DNA from: CAZLBC01 sp964557575
GTDB lineage: Bacteria; Planctomycetota; Phycisphaerae; SM23-33
Direction of reading: 5' to 3'
NCBI GenBank assembly: GCA_964557575.1
Contig: CAZLBC010000012.1
Span: 22,009-86,008, forward strand
DNA length: 64,000 bases
The translations under genes and the position numbers were made by a program. A model generated the notes under the pieces. That model did not search any database. It was not told the origin of the DNA and saw nothing but the letters and a program-made list of their open reading frames with translations. This document shows, piece by piece, positions 35,894 through 44,513 of this stretch (positions are counted from its first letter, which is position 1; every line of letters begins with the position of its first letter).

Positions 35894-37025
35894 ACAGATA
35901 GAAGGACAACAGGAAGCGATAGACATGATCCTGGCGAACATCGCTTCGGATCGCCTGCATCACGCATGCATTTTCTCAGGGCCCGGCGGCGTCGGGCGGC
36001 GCACCACCGCCATCGCTCTCGCCAAGCTCATACTGTGCGAAAAAGATTCATCAGAACAGGGGCTTTTCACCGGGGGGGACCAACCCGGCAACCGCGAAGC
36101 CTGCGGCGTATGCGAAAGCTGCCGCATGATGGATGCGGATACCCATCCGGATTTTCACCTGGTTTACAAGGAACTGATTCAGTTTCACTCCGACAAAACG
36201 AAACGCGACAGGAAGATGCAGGCGATGGGGATCGACGTTGTCAGGGAATTCCTGATCGACCCGGCCGGCCGCCGGCCCGTTCGCGGTGTCGGAAGAATAT
36301 TCCTGATACTGGAGGCGGAACTGCTGTCGACGGAAGCCCAGAACGCCCTTCTCAAAACGCTGGAAGAACCACCCGCTGGGGTCATGATCATACTGATGTG
36401 CCCGAACCCGGAACTGCTCCTGCCGACAACCAGGAGCCGGTGCGGATTGTATCGTTTTGCGCCACTCTCGACGGAATTCATCGTCAGCCGGCTTGCCGCG
36501 GAGGACATCGACAGAACCGAAGGTGCTTTCTGGGCCGCGTTTACCGGCGGTTCACTCGGCGAGTCGCTCGATCTCGCCAAACGCGGCGTCTATGAAATCA
36601 AGACGGAGGTCGTCGACGACATAGCGCGCCTTGATGCGGATAACGGCGAAAACCTCGGCGAAAAGCTCAACAAGATCACCGAAAAGATGAGCGAGGAGAT
36701 AATCAAAAGAACAAAGAAAAAACGGGGTGTCGAATTGAGCGTGCTGCTCGCCCGGCGGAAAGCAACGGCCGTTATGGTGCGTATCGTGGCCTCCCTCGTA
36801 AATGATGCCATGGCCGTTTCGGCGGAAGTCGACCGGGCGCCGGTGAATGCCGACCAGCCCGGAGCGATTCAGCGCATGGCGAGCAGGATGGACGCCGTAC
36901 ACCTGGCTCGCGCCATTCGACAGCTCTCGGAACTCGAACGCTGCATATGGAGAAATGTAAATCCAAAAGTAGTTTGGGATAACGTTGTGATCACCTGTTC
37001 GTCGGCGGCACCCCTTCACCTGTAA
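35874..37025 (+). CDS. holB: DNA polymerase III delta' subunit
   Basis: A 383-residue clamp-loader subunit. It starts at a GTG inside the end of tmk (VTTTPLEQIEGQQEAIDMIL). The P-loop is SGPGGVGRRTTA, with the lysine replaced by arginine, in line with the usual lack of ATPase activity in delta'. The zinc module CGVCESCRMMDADTHPDF and the Lys/Glu-rich C-terminal collar region are typical. It acts with tau/gamma and delta to load the sliding clamp. Confidence 0.92.
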   Translation: MTTTPLEQIEGQQEAIDMILANIASDRLHHACIFSGPGGVGRRTTAIALAKLILCEKDSSEQGLFTGGDQPGNREACGVCESCRMMDADTHPDFHLVYKELIQFHSDKTKRDRKMQAMGIDVVREFLIDPAGRRPVRGVGRIFLILEAELLSTEAQNALLKTLEEPPAGVMIILMCPNPELLLPTTRSRCGLYRFAPLSTEFIVSRLAAEDIDRTEGAFWAAFTGGSLGESLDLAKRGVYEIKTEVVDDIARLDADNGENLGEKLNKITEKMSEEIIKRTKKKRGVELSVLLARRKATAVMVRIVASLVNDAMAVSAEVDRAPVNADQPGAIQRMASRMDAVHLARAIRQLSELERCIWRNVNPKVVWDNVVITCSSAAPLHL

Positions 37026-37142
37026 ATTCACCCCTTTTCTTGCCGGCCGGCGCGACGGGCGGCGGCTGCGAACCCTCAATCGAGCTGTTACAGAGCACTA
37101 ATCATTGATTTTTTTGCATAAAAGCCGTAGATTACGCGGCCT

Positions 37143-39305
37143 ATGAAGGATTTCTACAGATCAGTCAGGTATCTTAAACCGCAGATTCCCCGACTCATAC
37201 CGGCGGTCATCTGCGTCATCCTGATCGCCGTCCTCTGGGGCGGCGGCCTGGGCATGGCGCTGCCCGCCATGAAAGTGCTCATTTCGGATGAGGGAATTCA
37301 CGGTTGGGCGTGGAACGAGTTGACGCAGGACAAGATCGGCTCCAACATCAAACACCGAAAAGTTCCCCCCATCATGCAGAAAAATTTCGACCTGCCCGAA
37401 ACGGCGCTGAGAATCTTCGATATCCGGGGGGACCGGGACAAGCCCGGACCCGCGCGAAAGGCGGGCTTGTCGGAGGATGACTGGATTATCCACGCCCGGT
37501 ACGGACCGGTGACCGTTTCCTCATCGGACGCCCTGACCCGCAGGATTGCGCGCACCGCACCGGGCGCCACGGTAACCCTCGCCGCGTTCAACGAAAAGAC
37601 GGAGTCCGTGAGGGATGTGACCGTCGTCATCGACCGGCCCGGCAGAATGAGCCAATGGCTGGGCCGCATCGCGGAATATCTTGGTGAGGCAGACTCGTTC
37701 GAGGACCGGTATCCCCCCTTTCTCTACCTGCTGGTAGTAGTCGGCATCATGACGGTCGCCCGAAACGTCCTGCGGTTTTTTCAGGAATACCTGGTCCGGA
37801 CCGCCGTCTACCGGGGCATGATGGACATTCGGTGCGATAATTTTGATGCCGCCCTGCACCAGCCGTTGACGTTTTTTTCCGAGGAGGGGACGACGGACAC
37901 GATGAGCCGGTTTGTGCAGGACATTAATTTCCTTACGCGGGCGCATATCACCCTGTTCGGCAAGACGCTCGTCGAGCCGGCCAAGGGGGCCGCGGTCCTG
38001 CTGGTGGCGTTCTATTTCAGTTGGGAGATGACCCTGATCGCCCTGATCGGGGGACCCGTCGCGTACTTCCTGATACGGCTGTTCGGCAAAATAATGAAAA
38101 AGGCCAGCCGGCGGGCGTTGGGAAACTGGTCAAGCATGTTGTCCATTTTGCAGGAAACTCTCGGCGGCATCCGGGTGGTCAAGGCATACGCCATGGAGGC
38201 CGCGGAGCGAAGGAGATTCCTGGTAACGAATCGCCGCCTCTACAAGCAGCAGCGCAGGATAGCCCGGGTCAACGCGGCCGCCGGTCCGAGCGTGGAAGTA
38301 CTCGGCATGTTCGCCGCGGGCGGGGCGGCTGTGGGCGCCGGATACATGGTCTTCCACGAAGGCATGGATCCGGAGATATTCATTTCCTGGATGATATGCC
38401 TGGCCGGCATGTACGATCCGGTCCGAAAGCTCTCCAAGGTAGCAACCCGTTTCCACCAGGGAGATGCGGCTGCGTCCCGCATTTTCGAACTGCATGACCG
38501 TGAACGGGAAAAGAGAACGCCGCTTGCACCCACCCTGCCGCGGCACCGCGAATTTCTGTGTTTCGAACATGTTTCCTTTACGTATCCCAACAGGGCCGCG
38601 CCGGCCGTCTGCGATATCAACCTCGATATCAGGTCCGGACAGACCGTAAGTTTTGTCGGCCCGAACGGGTCGGGAAAAACAACCCTGCTCAGCCTGCTCC
38701 CCCGGCTTCTGGAACCGCGGGAGGGGAGGATACTGATCGATGGTAAGGATATATCAACCCATTCCGTGCGATCGCTGCGGCGGCAGATCGCGCTGGTCAC
38801 CCAGGAAAATATCATATTCAACGCAACTATAGCGGAAAACATCGCCTACGGTCTCAGGCATCCCCGCCCCGGCCAGGTGGAGGATGCAGCGGAACGGGCT
38901 TTCGTGACGGAATTCGCCCGCAATCTGCCCGACGGCCTGGACACCCTGGTCGGCCAGGAAGGCGCCAAGCTCTCGGGCGGCCAGCGGCAGCGCATCGCGA
39001 TAGCACGGGCCATCATACGCGATCCGGCGATACTGATATTCGACGAGGCGCTCAGCCAGATAGATTCCGAAAGCGAACAGAAGATTCATCATGCGTTGAG
39101 CGATTTTATACAAAATCGCACGACACTCATGATCGCCCATCGTTTCAGCACGATTATCGAAGCCGATTTCATCACCGTCATGTGCGAGGGTCGCATTCTG
39201 GCGACGGGCACACACGAGCAGCTCCTCAGCGGCTGCGGCCTCTACCAGCAATTGTGTCAAACGCAGTTCATCGGGTCTGAAGGAAAGGCTGACGATAGAG
39301 AATGA
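37143..39305 (+). CDS. MsbA-type ABC exporter with a PDZ-like insert
   Basis: A 720-residue half-transporter with the membrane domain first and the ATPase last. The first membrane helix is at about 18-38. The next begins near 193, leaving a 150-residue extracytoplasmic loop. Residues 88-166 of that loop read like a PDZ domain: KAGLSEDDWIIHARYGPVTV, a helix (SDALTRRIARTAPG) and final strands. The ATPase has Walker A GPNGSGKTT (506-514), LSGGQRQRIAIARA and Walker B ILIFDEA, then the switch histidine in IAHR. MsbA flips lipid A across the inner membrane, and the glycosyltransferases and kinase downstream fit that substrate. The insert is unusual. Confidence 0.85.
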   Translation: MKDFYRSVRYLKPQIPRLIPAVICVILIAVLWGGGLGMALPAMKVLISDEGIHGWAWNELTQDKIGSNIKHRKVPPIMQKNFDLPETALRIFDIRGDRDKPGPARKAGLSEDDWIIHARYGPVTVSSSDALTRRIARTAPGATVTLAAFNEKTESVRDVTVVIDRPGRMSQWLGRIAEYLGEADSFEDRYPPFLYLLVVVGIMTVARNVLRFFQEYLVRTAVYRGMMDIRCDNFDAALHQPLTFFSEEGTTDTMSRFVQDINFLTRAHITLFGKTLVEPAKGAAVLLVAFYFSWEMTLIALIGGPVAYFLIRLFGKIMKKASRRALGNWSSMLSILQETLGGIRVVKAYAMEAAERRRFLVTNRRLYKQQRRIARVNAAAGPSVEVLGMFAAGGAAVGAGYMVFHEGMDPEIFISWMICLAGMYDPVRKLSKVATRFHQGDAAASRIFELHDREREKRTPLAPTLPRHREFLCFEHVSFTYPNRAAPAVCDINLDIRSGQTVSFVGPNGSGKTTLLSLLPRLLEPREGRILIDGKDISTHSVRSLRRQIALVTQENIIFNATIAENIAYGLRHPRPGQVEDAAERAFVTEFARNLPDGLDTLVGQEGAKLSGGQRQRIAIARAIIRDPAILIFDEALSQIDSESEQKIHHALSDFIQNRTTLMIAHRFSTIIEADFITVMCEGRILATGTHEQLLSGCGLYQQLCQTQFIGSEGKADDRE

Positions 39306-40351
39306 GCCGCGCGGTACACCTTGTCGATCATTCCACGCCCGAGGAAATGATGGATCAACTGCTGAAGCTGAAACGCCCGCAGGAGCGGATACTGTCCCTC
39401 GGACCCCCTCCTCCCGTTCCGGACAATGTTGACGTCACCGCTCTGCACGTACCGCTCGGCCTCCCGGCGCTGGGAAAGCGCGGGCTGTGTCGTCACATCG
39501 GCCCCGCAACTGTTCTTCACGCCTGGTCGCCTCATCTTGCCGGGCCGGCAGCCCGCGCAGCGGCAGCACACGGCGGGAAAGCACTGTATTCAATCCACTG
39601 CCTGCCGACGGGCGCCAAACGCGAAGAACTTCCGTGGCTCATAGGCTCACTGGATATCATTCTGACGGTACCCGGTACGGAAAGCAGGGAAACGCTCCTC
39701 GCGTGCGGTGCCGATCCGAACCTGGTGAGTGTTTTGCCCCCCGCGGTATCGCCGAACCGGCCTGACCCGGAACGGATAGCCGCAATACGCAGTGCAGCAG
39801 GGGTAGGAAAAGACGAACTGCTGCTGACCGCGCCGGCGGAAATGACACACGGCGCCGGCCACAAACCGGCGATATGGGCCTATGCTATCGTGCGGCGGGT
39901 CCGCGAGGGGATCCGCCTGGTTATTCCCGGCGACGGCACACTGCGTCGATCCCTCTTCACCTTCGCGAAATCAACCGGCTACGATGACGAGATCCTGTTT
40001 ACCGGTCACCGGTATTCCCCGCGCGAAATCATGGAGGCCGCCGACATCGCGCTTTTCTGCTGCGAACAAACGATCGGGCCGGTGCGTCCGATTGAAGCCA
40101 TGGCCGCCGAAAACGCCCTGATAATCACCACTATCTCCGATCTCACTCCCGCATCGGGCAAACAGAATCATACGGCGATCACTATTGACGAACCAAGCCC
40201 GGAAAACGTGGCCCGGGCGATCCTCGAGCTTGTCGATTCCCCGGGTCAGCGGGCCCGCCTCGCCGCCGATGCCCGTTCATACACTCACAATAATTTTGCC
40301 GATACCCTCGTTAGATCGCAGTTGGATGATGTGTATGAATGCCTCCGGTAA
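39302..40351 (+). CDS. GT4-type glycosyltransferase
   Basis: A 349-residue protein with the GT-B fold layout of the GT4 family. The N-terminal half is divergent (LHAWSPHLAGPAARAAA). The C-terminal half has the nucleotide-sugar domain: RLVIPGDGTLRRSL, DDEILFTGHRY and the EAADIALF loop, with PIEAMAAENALII near residue 265. It overlaps the exporter gene by four bases (ATGA) and is overlapped by the kinase gene, so it belongs to the surface-glycolipid operon. Confidence 0.85.
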   Translation: MSRAVHLVDHSTPEEMMDQLLKLKRPQERILSLGPPPPVPDNVDVTALHVPLGLPALGKRGLCRHIGPATVLHAWSPHLAGPAARAAAAHGGKALYSIHCLPTGAKREELPWLIGSLDIILTVPGTESRETLLACGADPNLVSVLPPAVSPNRPDPERIAAIRSAAGVGKDELLLTAPAEMTHGAGHKPAIWAYAIVRRVREGIRLVIPGDGTLRRSLFTFAKSTGYDDEILFTGHRYSPREIMEAADIALFCCEQTIGPVRPIEAMAAENALIITTISDLTPASGKQNHTAITIDEPSPENVARAILELVDSPGQRARLAADARSYTHNNFADTLVRSQLDDVYECLR

Positions 40352-42101
40352 AAAGCGTTCCGCTGCAAGGGAAGTGCCGACAGCCGGGTCCGTGCGCTAC
40401 CCGAATGCCGCGGCGCGGGACCTGCTGCAGGGCCATCTCCACGTATTGCGGGATCCGGCAAGCAACGGCTGGACCATGGTGAAGCACAACCCCAACCGCA
40501 CCGTTTACCGCGGACGTATCGGCTCGTGCGAGTTGTACGTGAAGCACTATCACGGCACCTCGCTTTCCCACCGGATGCGGGCATTCCTGGGCATGTACGA
40601 TGCCCTGCGGGAGATGCAGTTTGCCGAACTGTTGAATGAGGCGGGTGTCCATACTCCCCGGCCGCTTGCGTGCGAGACGGGCAGATTCAACTGGCTGGCG
40701 ACACGCGCGGTCCATCCCTCCCGGACGGCGGATAGCTGGCACCTGGCACAACTGCATGAAGGAAAAAACGGCCGGAACAAGGTAACGGCATGTACCATTG
40801 CCCTCGCGCGTATGATAGGCAAAATGCACACCGCCGGGGTCCTCCACTGCGATCTGCACTGCGGGAATATCTTGATCAGAACCGATACGAAAAAACCGGT
40901 GCCCGTCATTACCGACCTGCACCGCATGAAACGGCACAAACGGCTGACGAGAAAACAGATGGCGCAGAACCTTTCCCAACTGTACCGGGACCGTTTTTTT
41001 TACACCACGAGGACCGAGCGTTTTCGTTTTCTGAAGCAGTACCTCGAACATGCTCCGGCCGGCGGTTCCCGGTGGGGATGGATGTACCTCGTGGAACTGT
41101 TCGCCCACCGCGATGCTTCATATCAATACCGCAAGCGGGATCGCCGCATCTCCGGGAACAACAGCTATTTCACCAGACTTACATTGCCCGGCGGATGGCG
41201 CGGCAATGTAATCCTCCGGTCGAAACGCAAACCCGTCGGAACCAACGCGGGAGAAATGGTATTCACCCGCGACGATTGGCGGGACGCGTTGTCCGAACCG
41301 GAAACACTCACCCTGAGCGATGCGGGGGAAACAATCAAGTGCTCCCGCTCGGGAACGGTGATACACCGATCGCTGAACGTGGGCGGACGCACACTCGACG
41401 TGTACGTAAAAAGGCCGAAACTGAAAACGGCGTGGAAAATATTCCTCAGCATGTTTCGGCAATCGCGAAGCCGGAAAGCCTTCGCGCTGGGGCATAAGCT
41501 CCTCACGCGACACATCCCCGCGGCCCTTCCCCTGGCCGCTCTCGAACGGAGACGGTTTTTCCTCCTGAAGGACAGCATCCTTATAACCGAAGCGGTTAAC
41601 GCGCCCCACCTTCACGATTTCATGGTCAGGTGGTTCGGGGATTATTCCCGAAACGATAACGGGATCAGCGCGAAAACAAGACGGCGGCTGTACCGTGACA
41701 TCCTTCTGGAACTCGGCCGGATGGTACAGCGTCTTCACGCCAACGGGTTTTTCCATCGCGATCTGAAGGCGACGAATATACGGGTACACTGGAATCATCA
41801 GGAACACCGGACACCGACAATACTGCTGGTCGATCTCGACGGCATGTGTCAGGTCAGGTTCATGACATCGCGGCGGAGATTTCGCGGCGTGATGAGACTG
41901 AATGTCTCGCTTCTCCAGTGCCCTCCCGTCAATAACTCCGGCCGGCTGCGAATGCTGATGGGTTACCTGAACCGGTTCGGTCTGGAATACAGGAATTTCA
42001 AATCCTTCTGGCGTCTTATCGAGGAATGGTCGGAAAGGAAACTGCAAAAGCAGATTCGCTCGCGGCGACGGCGGCAAAAAGCAGCGAGAAAACCCCGATG
42101 A
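40335..42101 (+). CDS. Two WaaP/KdkA-like sugar kinase domains in one protein
   Basis: A 588-residue protein made of two tandem copies of an RIO/WaaP-like small-molecule kinase domain. The first (about 45-260) has K70 in YVKHYH, the catalytic loop HCDLHCGNIL (171-180) and ITDLH with metal-binding D194. The second (about 345-560) has YVKRPK, the loop HRDLKATNI (474-482) and LLVDLDG with D500. Both appear to keep catalytic residues, so both may be active. WaaP and KdkA phosphorylate heptose or Kdo in the lipopolysaccharide core. Its position between glycosyltransferases fits that role. Confidence 0.8.
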   Translation: MNASGKKRSAAREVPTAGSVRYPNAAARDLLQGHLHVLRDPASNGWTMVKHNPNRTVYRGRIGSCELYVKHYHGTSLSHRMRAFLGMYDALREMQFAELLNEAGVHTPRPLACETGRFNWLATRAVHPSRTADSWHLAQLHEGKNGRNKVTACTIALARMIGKMHTAGVLHCDLHCGNILIRTDTKKPVPVITDLHRMKRHKRLTRKQMAQNLSQLYRDRFFYTTRTERFRFLKQYLEHAPAGGSRWGWMYLVELFAHRDASYQYRKRDRRISGNNSYFTRLTLPGGWRGNVILRSKRKPVGTNAGEMVFTRDDWRDALSEPETLTLSDAGETIKCSRSGTVIHRSLNVGGRTLDVYVKRPKLKTAWKIFLSMFRQSRSRKAFALGHKLLTRHIPAALPLAALERRRFFLLKDSILITEAVNAPHLHDFMVRWFGDYSRNDNGISAKTRRRLYRDILLELGRMVQRLHANGFFHRDLKATNIRVHWNHQEHRTPTILLVDLDGMCQVRFMTSRRRFRGVMRLNVSLLQCPPVNNSGRLRMLMGYLNRFGLEYRNFKSFWRLIEEWSERKLQKQIRSRRRRQKAARKPR

Positions 42102-43243
42102 ACAGCTTATTTCCTGCAATGAGCTTCGCACAAAGCGAAATCGCCCGGAACGGGTTACCGTCTTCACCCGAAGAGGACCCCGCGGCGATCGCGGATATCC
42201 CCGCTTCTCCGCCCGCCAGGGTACTCATCATTAAACCGAGTTCGCTCGGTGACATCATCACGGCTCTTCCCGCACTGCGGGGACTCAAGCGATCCTTTCC
42301 GCACTGCCGGGTTTCATGGCTGGTCTCCGAAAAACATGCCGAGATACTCGCGCACGAAAACCGGATCGACGAGGTCATCATTTTCGAGAGAACCAAGCTC
42401 GGCAAATGGCACCGCTCGCCGCGTTCCATGGTCGCGCTGCTGTCGCTCAAAAGAAAACTGCGGGAGGGTAATTTCGACTGGACAATCGACCTCCAGGGTC
42501 TTTTCAGAAGCGGTGTATTCTGTAAATGGACACGGTCGCCCGTGAGAATCGGTTTTCCCGACGCGCGCGAAGGCGCAACCGCCTTCTATACGCACCAGCC
42601 CGAAATTCACTCGTCTCACATCGTTGATCGTGTCGTGGAATTGTGCGGGGCGGTGGGTATCCACGCACAGGCGAAAGACATGCTGTTGGGCCCTTCACCG
42701 GAGGGAATCGCATTTCTCGAAGACCTCGTCATACTCCACGGGCTGCAGAAGTTCGGCTACTTTGTCTGCGCGCCGACGACCAGGTGGCCCGCAAAAACAT
42801 ACCCGGCGCGCCACTGGAGAAGGGTCGTTTCCCGATTGTCCAGGACGGCGCCGGTGATCATCGTCGCCGGTCATTCCGATACCGAGAGAATGATCGGCGC
42901 CGAAATCACCCGCGACATGCCTGAACATGTCCTGGACCTTTCGGGGAGGACCAACCTTCAGGAACTTCTCGCGGTCATAACATATTCATCAGTGGTCCTT
43001 TGTGGGGATTCCGCCGCAAAATTCATCTCGGCCGCAGCGGACACGCCGTGCATTACGCTCATGGGACCGACGCGAACCGAGAAAACGGGTCCCACAGGCA
43101 GGGCAACGGCCCTCGTGTCTGGAGTCTCCTGCCAGGGATGTCTTAAGAAACACTGTCGCCATATGACCTGCATGCAAAGCATTAAACCCGACCTGGTCTG
43201 CAGTTGTGCACTGGAGTACCACTCCGCGGAGCACCGGCAGTGA
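42098..43243 (+). CDS. GT9 heptosyltransferase-like protein
   Basis: A 381-residue protein of the GT9 (WaaC/WaaF/WaaQ) family, with the N-terminal signature VLIIKPSSLGDIITALPALRGL, then DWTIDLQGLFRSG and later LSGRTNLQELLAVI. VVLCGDSAAKFISAA and LMGPTRTEKTGP are the usual C-terminal sugar-nucleotide segment. A cysteine-rich end (CQGCLKKHCRHMTCM) is typical of GT9 proteins of this type. The start at 42098 overlaps the kinase stop as ATGA. It would add heptose, or a similar sugar, to the core oligosaccharide. Confidence 0.92.
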   Translation: MNSLFPAMSFAQSEIARNGLPSSPEEDPAAIADIPASPPARVLIIKPSSLGDIITALPALRGLKRSFPHCRVSWLVSEKHAEILAHENRIDEVIIFERTKLGKWHRSPRSMVALLSLKRKLREGNFDWTIDLQGLFRSGVFCKWTRSPVRIGFPDAREGATAFYTHQPEIHSSHIVDRVVELCGAVGIHAQAKDMLLGPSPEGIAFLEDLVILHGLQKFGYFVCAPTTRWPAKTYPARHWRRVVSRLSRTAPVIIVAGHSDTERMIGAEITRDMPEHVLDLSGRTNLQELLAVITYSSVVLCGDSAAKFISAAADTPCITLMGPTRTEKTGPTGRATALVSGVSCQGCLKKHCRHMTCMQSIKPDLVCSCALEYHSAEHRQ

Positions 43244-43809
43244 ATGTACTGAGAACGACAAAATACTATGTTCTGAAGTTTGAGCGATTCATGGTCTACC
43301 GGGTCATGAGTCTCGACGACACCCCCCACCGCATAGCGCTGGGCGTGGCGATCGGTATTTTCGTCACCTGGACTCCCACGATCGGACTCCAGATGATCAT
43401 AACGATCCTCCTTTCAACCCTGCTGAAGGCTAACAAGTTCGTCGGCGTTCCCTTTGTATGGATCTCAAATCCGGTTACCTTCGTCCCGATTTACGGACCG
43501 AATTACTGGCTGGGAGCCACCATTCTGGGAAAGGATCCCGGAAGCCGGTGGCAGGCCCTTTTCGCCGCCTCGGGGAGCGGCGGAAACTGGATTGAACGTA
43601 CCGGGCACTGGTTTGAATCGATAATGCCGATCTTCTGGGAATTGTGGCTGGGAAGCCTCGCGGTTTCCCTGCTGCTCGGCGTCATCACCTACTTTCTGAT
43701 GTACCGGTTGATTATCTTTTACCGGACAAAGCTGAACATGCTTCACCTCGGCCGCAAGAAACACGCGGGGGAAGGCCGGCAGCATGACGATGAAAAGAAC
43801 GAGGGGTAA
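43240..43809 (+). CDS. DUF2062 membrane protein
   Basis: A 189-residue protein with the DUF2062 layout: SLDDTPHRIALGVAIGIFVTW, then a helix pair and VPFVWISNPVTFVPIYGPNYWLG. A GTG start overlaps the GT9 stop. The C-terminal tail is basic. The family often lies near lipopolysaccharide or glycosyltransferase genes. The biochemical role is not known. Confidence 0.85.
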   Translation: MNVLRTTKYYVLKFERFMVYRVMSLDDTPHRIALGVAIGIFVTWTPTIGLQMIITILLSTLLKANKFVGVPFVWISNPVTFVPIYGPNYWLGATILGKDPGSRWQALFAASGSGGNWIERTGHWFESIMPIFWELWLGSLAVSLLLGVITYFLMYRLIIFYRTKLNMLHLGRKKHAGEGRQHDDEKNEG

Positions 43810-43840
43810 AACCGCCGCGGCATGGTATAATCCACGGTTC

Positions 43841-44383
43841 ATGCAGACACAACAGACCCAACTCGATTCTCTGTGCCTGTTTCTTTACAACAGGCCCCTG
43901 CACCCCGAGCTTTTTGATATTTCACGCGAGATAATCAGCGGGGGCAAAGAGTACGAATGCCGTATTTGGATCACGGGATGTTCGCACGTGATACACGTTC
44001 ACGGGCCGGACGGGAGCCTCTGCGAAGTCGTCGCTGACGAACATGCGGAACTGCCGGAGAAGGGTCTCGTGGCTTCAATGCCGTTTCGACGTGAAAAATC
44101 CCTTCAGAAAGACTTCCCGGAATATATCTCATACACCGTGGGAACGCAGACGGAAACGATGAGCGAGAGGGTGTACGCGGAAACCCACGAGGAACTCATG
44201 CAGCTCGGCTGCAGGCTGGGCAGCCTCGTCTGCTTTCCCCGCTGGTCAAGCCGCGGCCTGCATCCCTTTACCTACATATCCATGGAAGCGGGGTCCGCGC
44301 GACTGCACACCCTGTCATTCCATGCCTTTCCCGCCGAATACACCATCACCAAGGTACAATCCATTTTTCAACTCAACCGGTGA
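43841..44383 (+). CDS. Possible DUF2617 family protein
   Basis: A 181-residue protein with the order RPLHPELFDISRE, YECRIWITGCSHVIHVHG and a late YISMEAGSARLHTLSFHAFP. I match it from memory to DUF2617, whose members occur in Planctomycetota and actinobacteria. Two starts are possible: the ATG at 43784 (overlapping DUF2062) and the ATG at 43841, which I prefer because the extra N-terminal residues look non-coding. The function is unknown. Confidence 0.6.
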   Translation: MQTQQTQLDSLCLFLYNRPLHPELFDISREIISGGKEYECRIWITGCSHVIHVHGPDGSLCEVVADEHAELPEKGLVASMPFRREKSLQKDFPEYISYTVGTQTETMSERVYAETHEELMQLGCRLGSLVCFPRWSSRGLHPFTYISMEAGSARLHTLSFHAFPAEYTITKVQSIFQLNR

Positions 44384-44513
44384 CGGCCGTTTCGCGGGGG
44401 CACCACCACACTTCAATCGAATCCGTTCACGATTGTTGTCGTTGGAGCAGGAAGCAAGACAAGCGCAGAGAGGCTGTTGCTGGCATCCTGTACAGGTTCA
44501 TGTCGGGATTACT

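Noticed and set aside
35874..37025. The P-loop of the delta' subunit has arginine instead of lysine
   Set aside because: DNA polymerase III delta' subunits commonly lack a working ATP site, so this is expected for the family.
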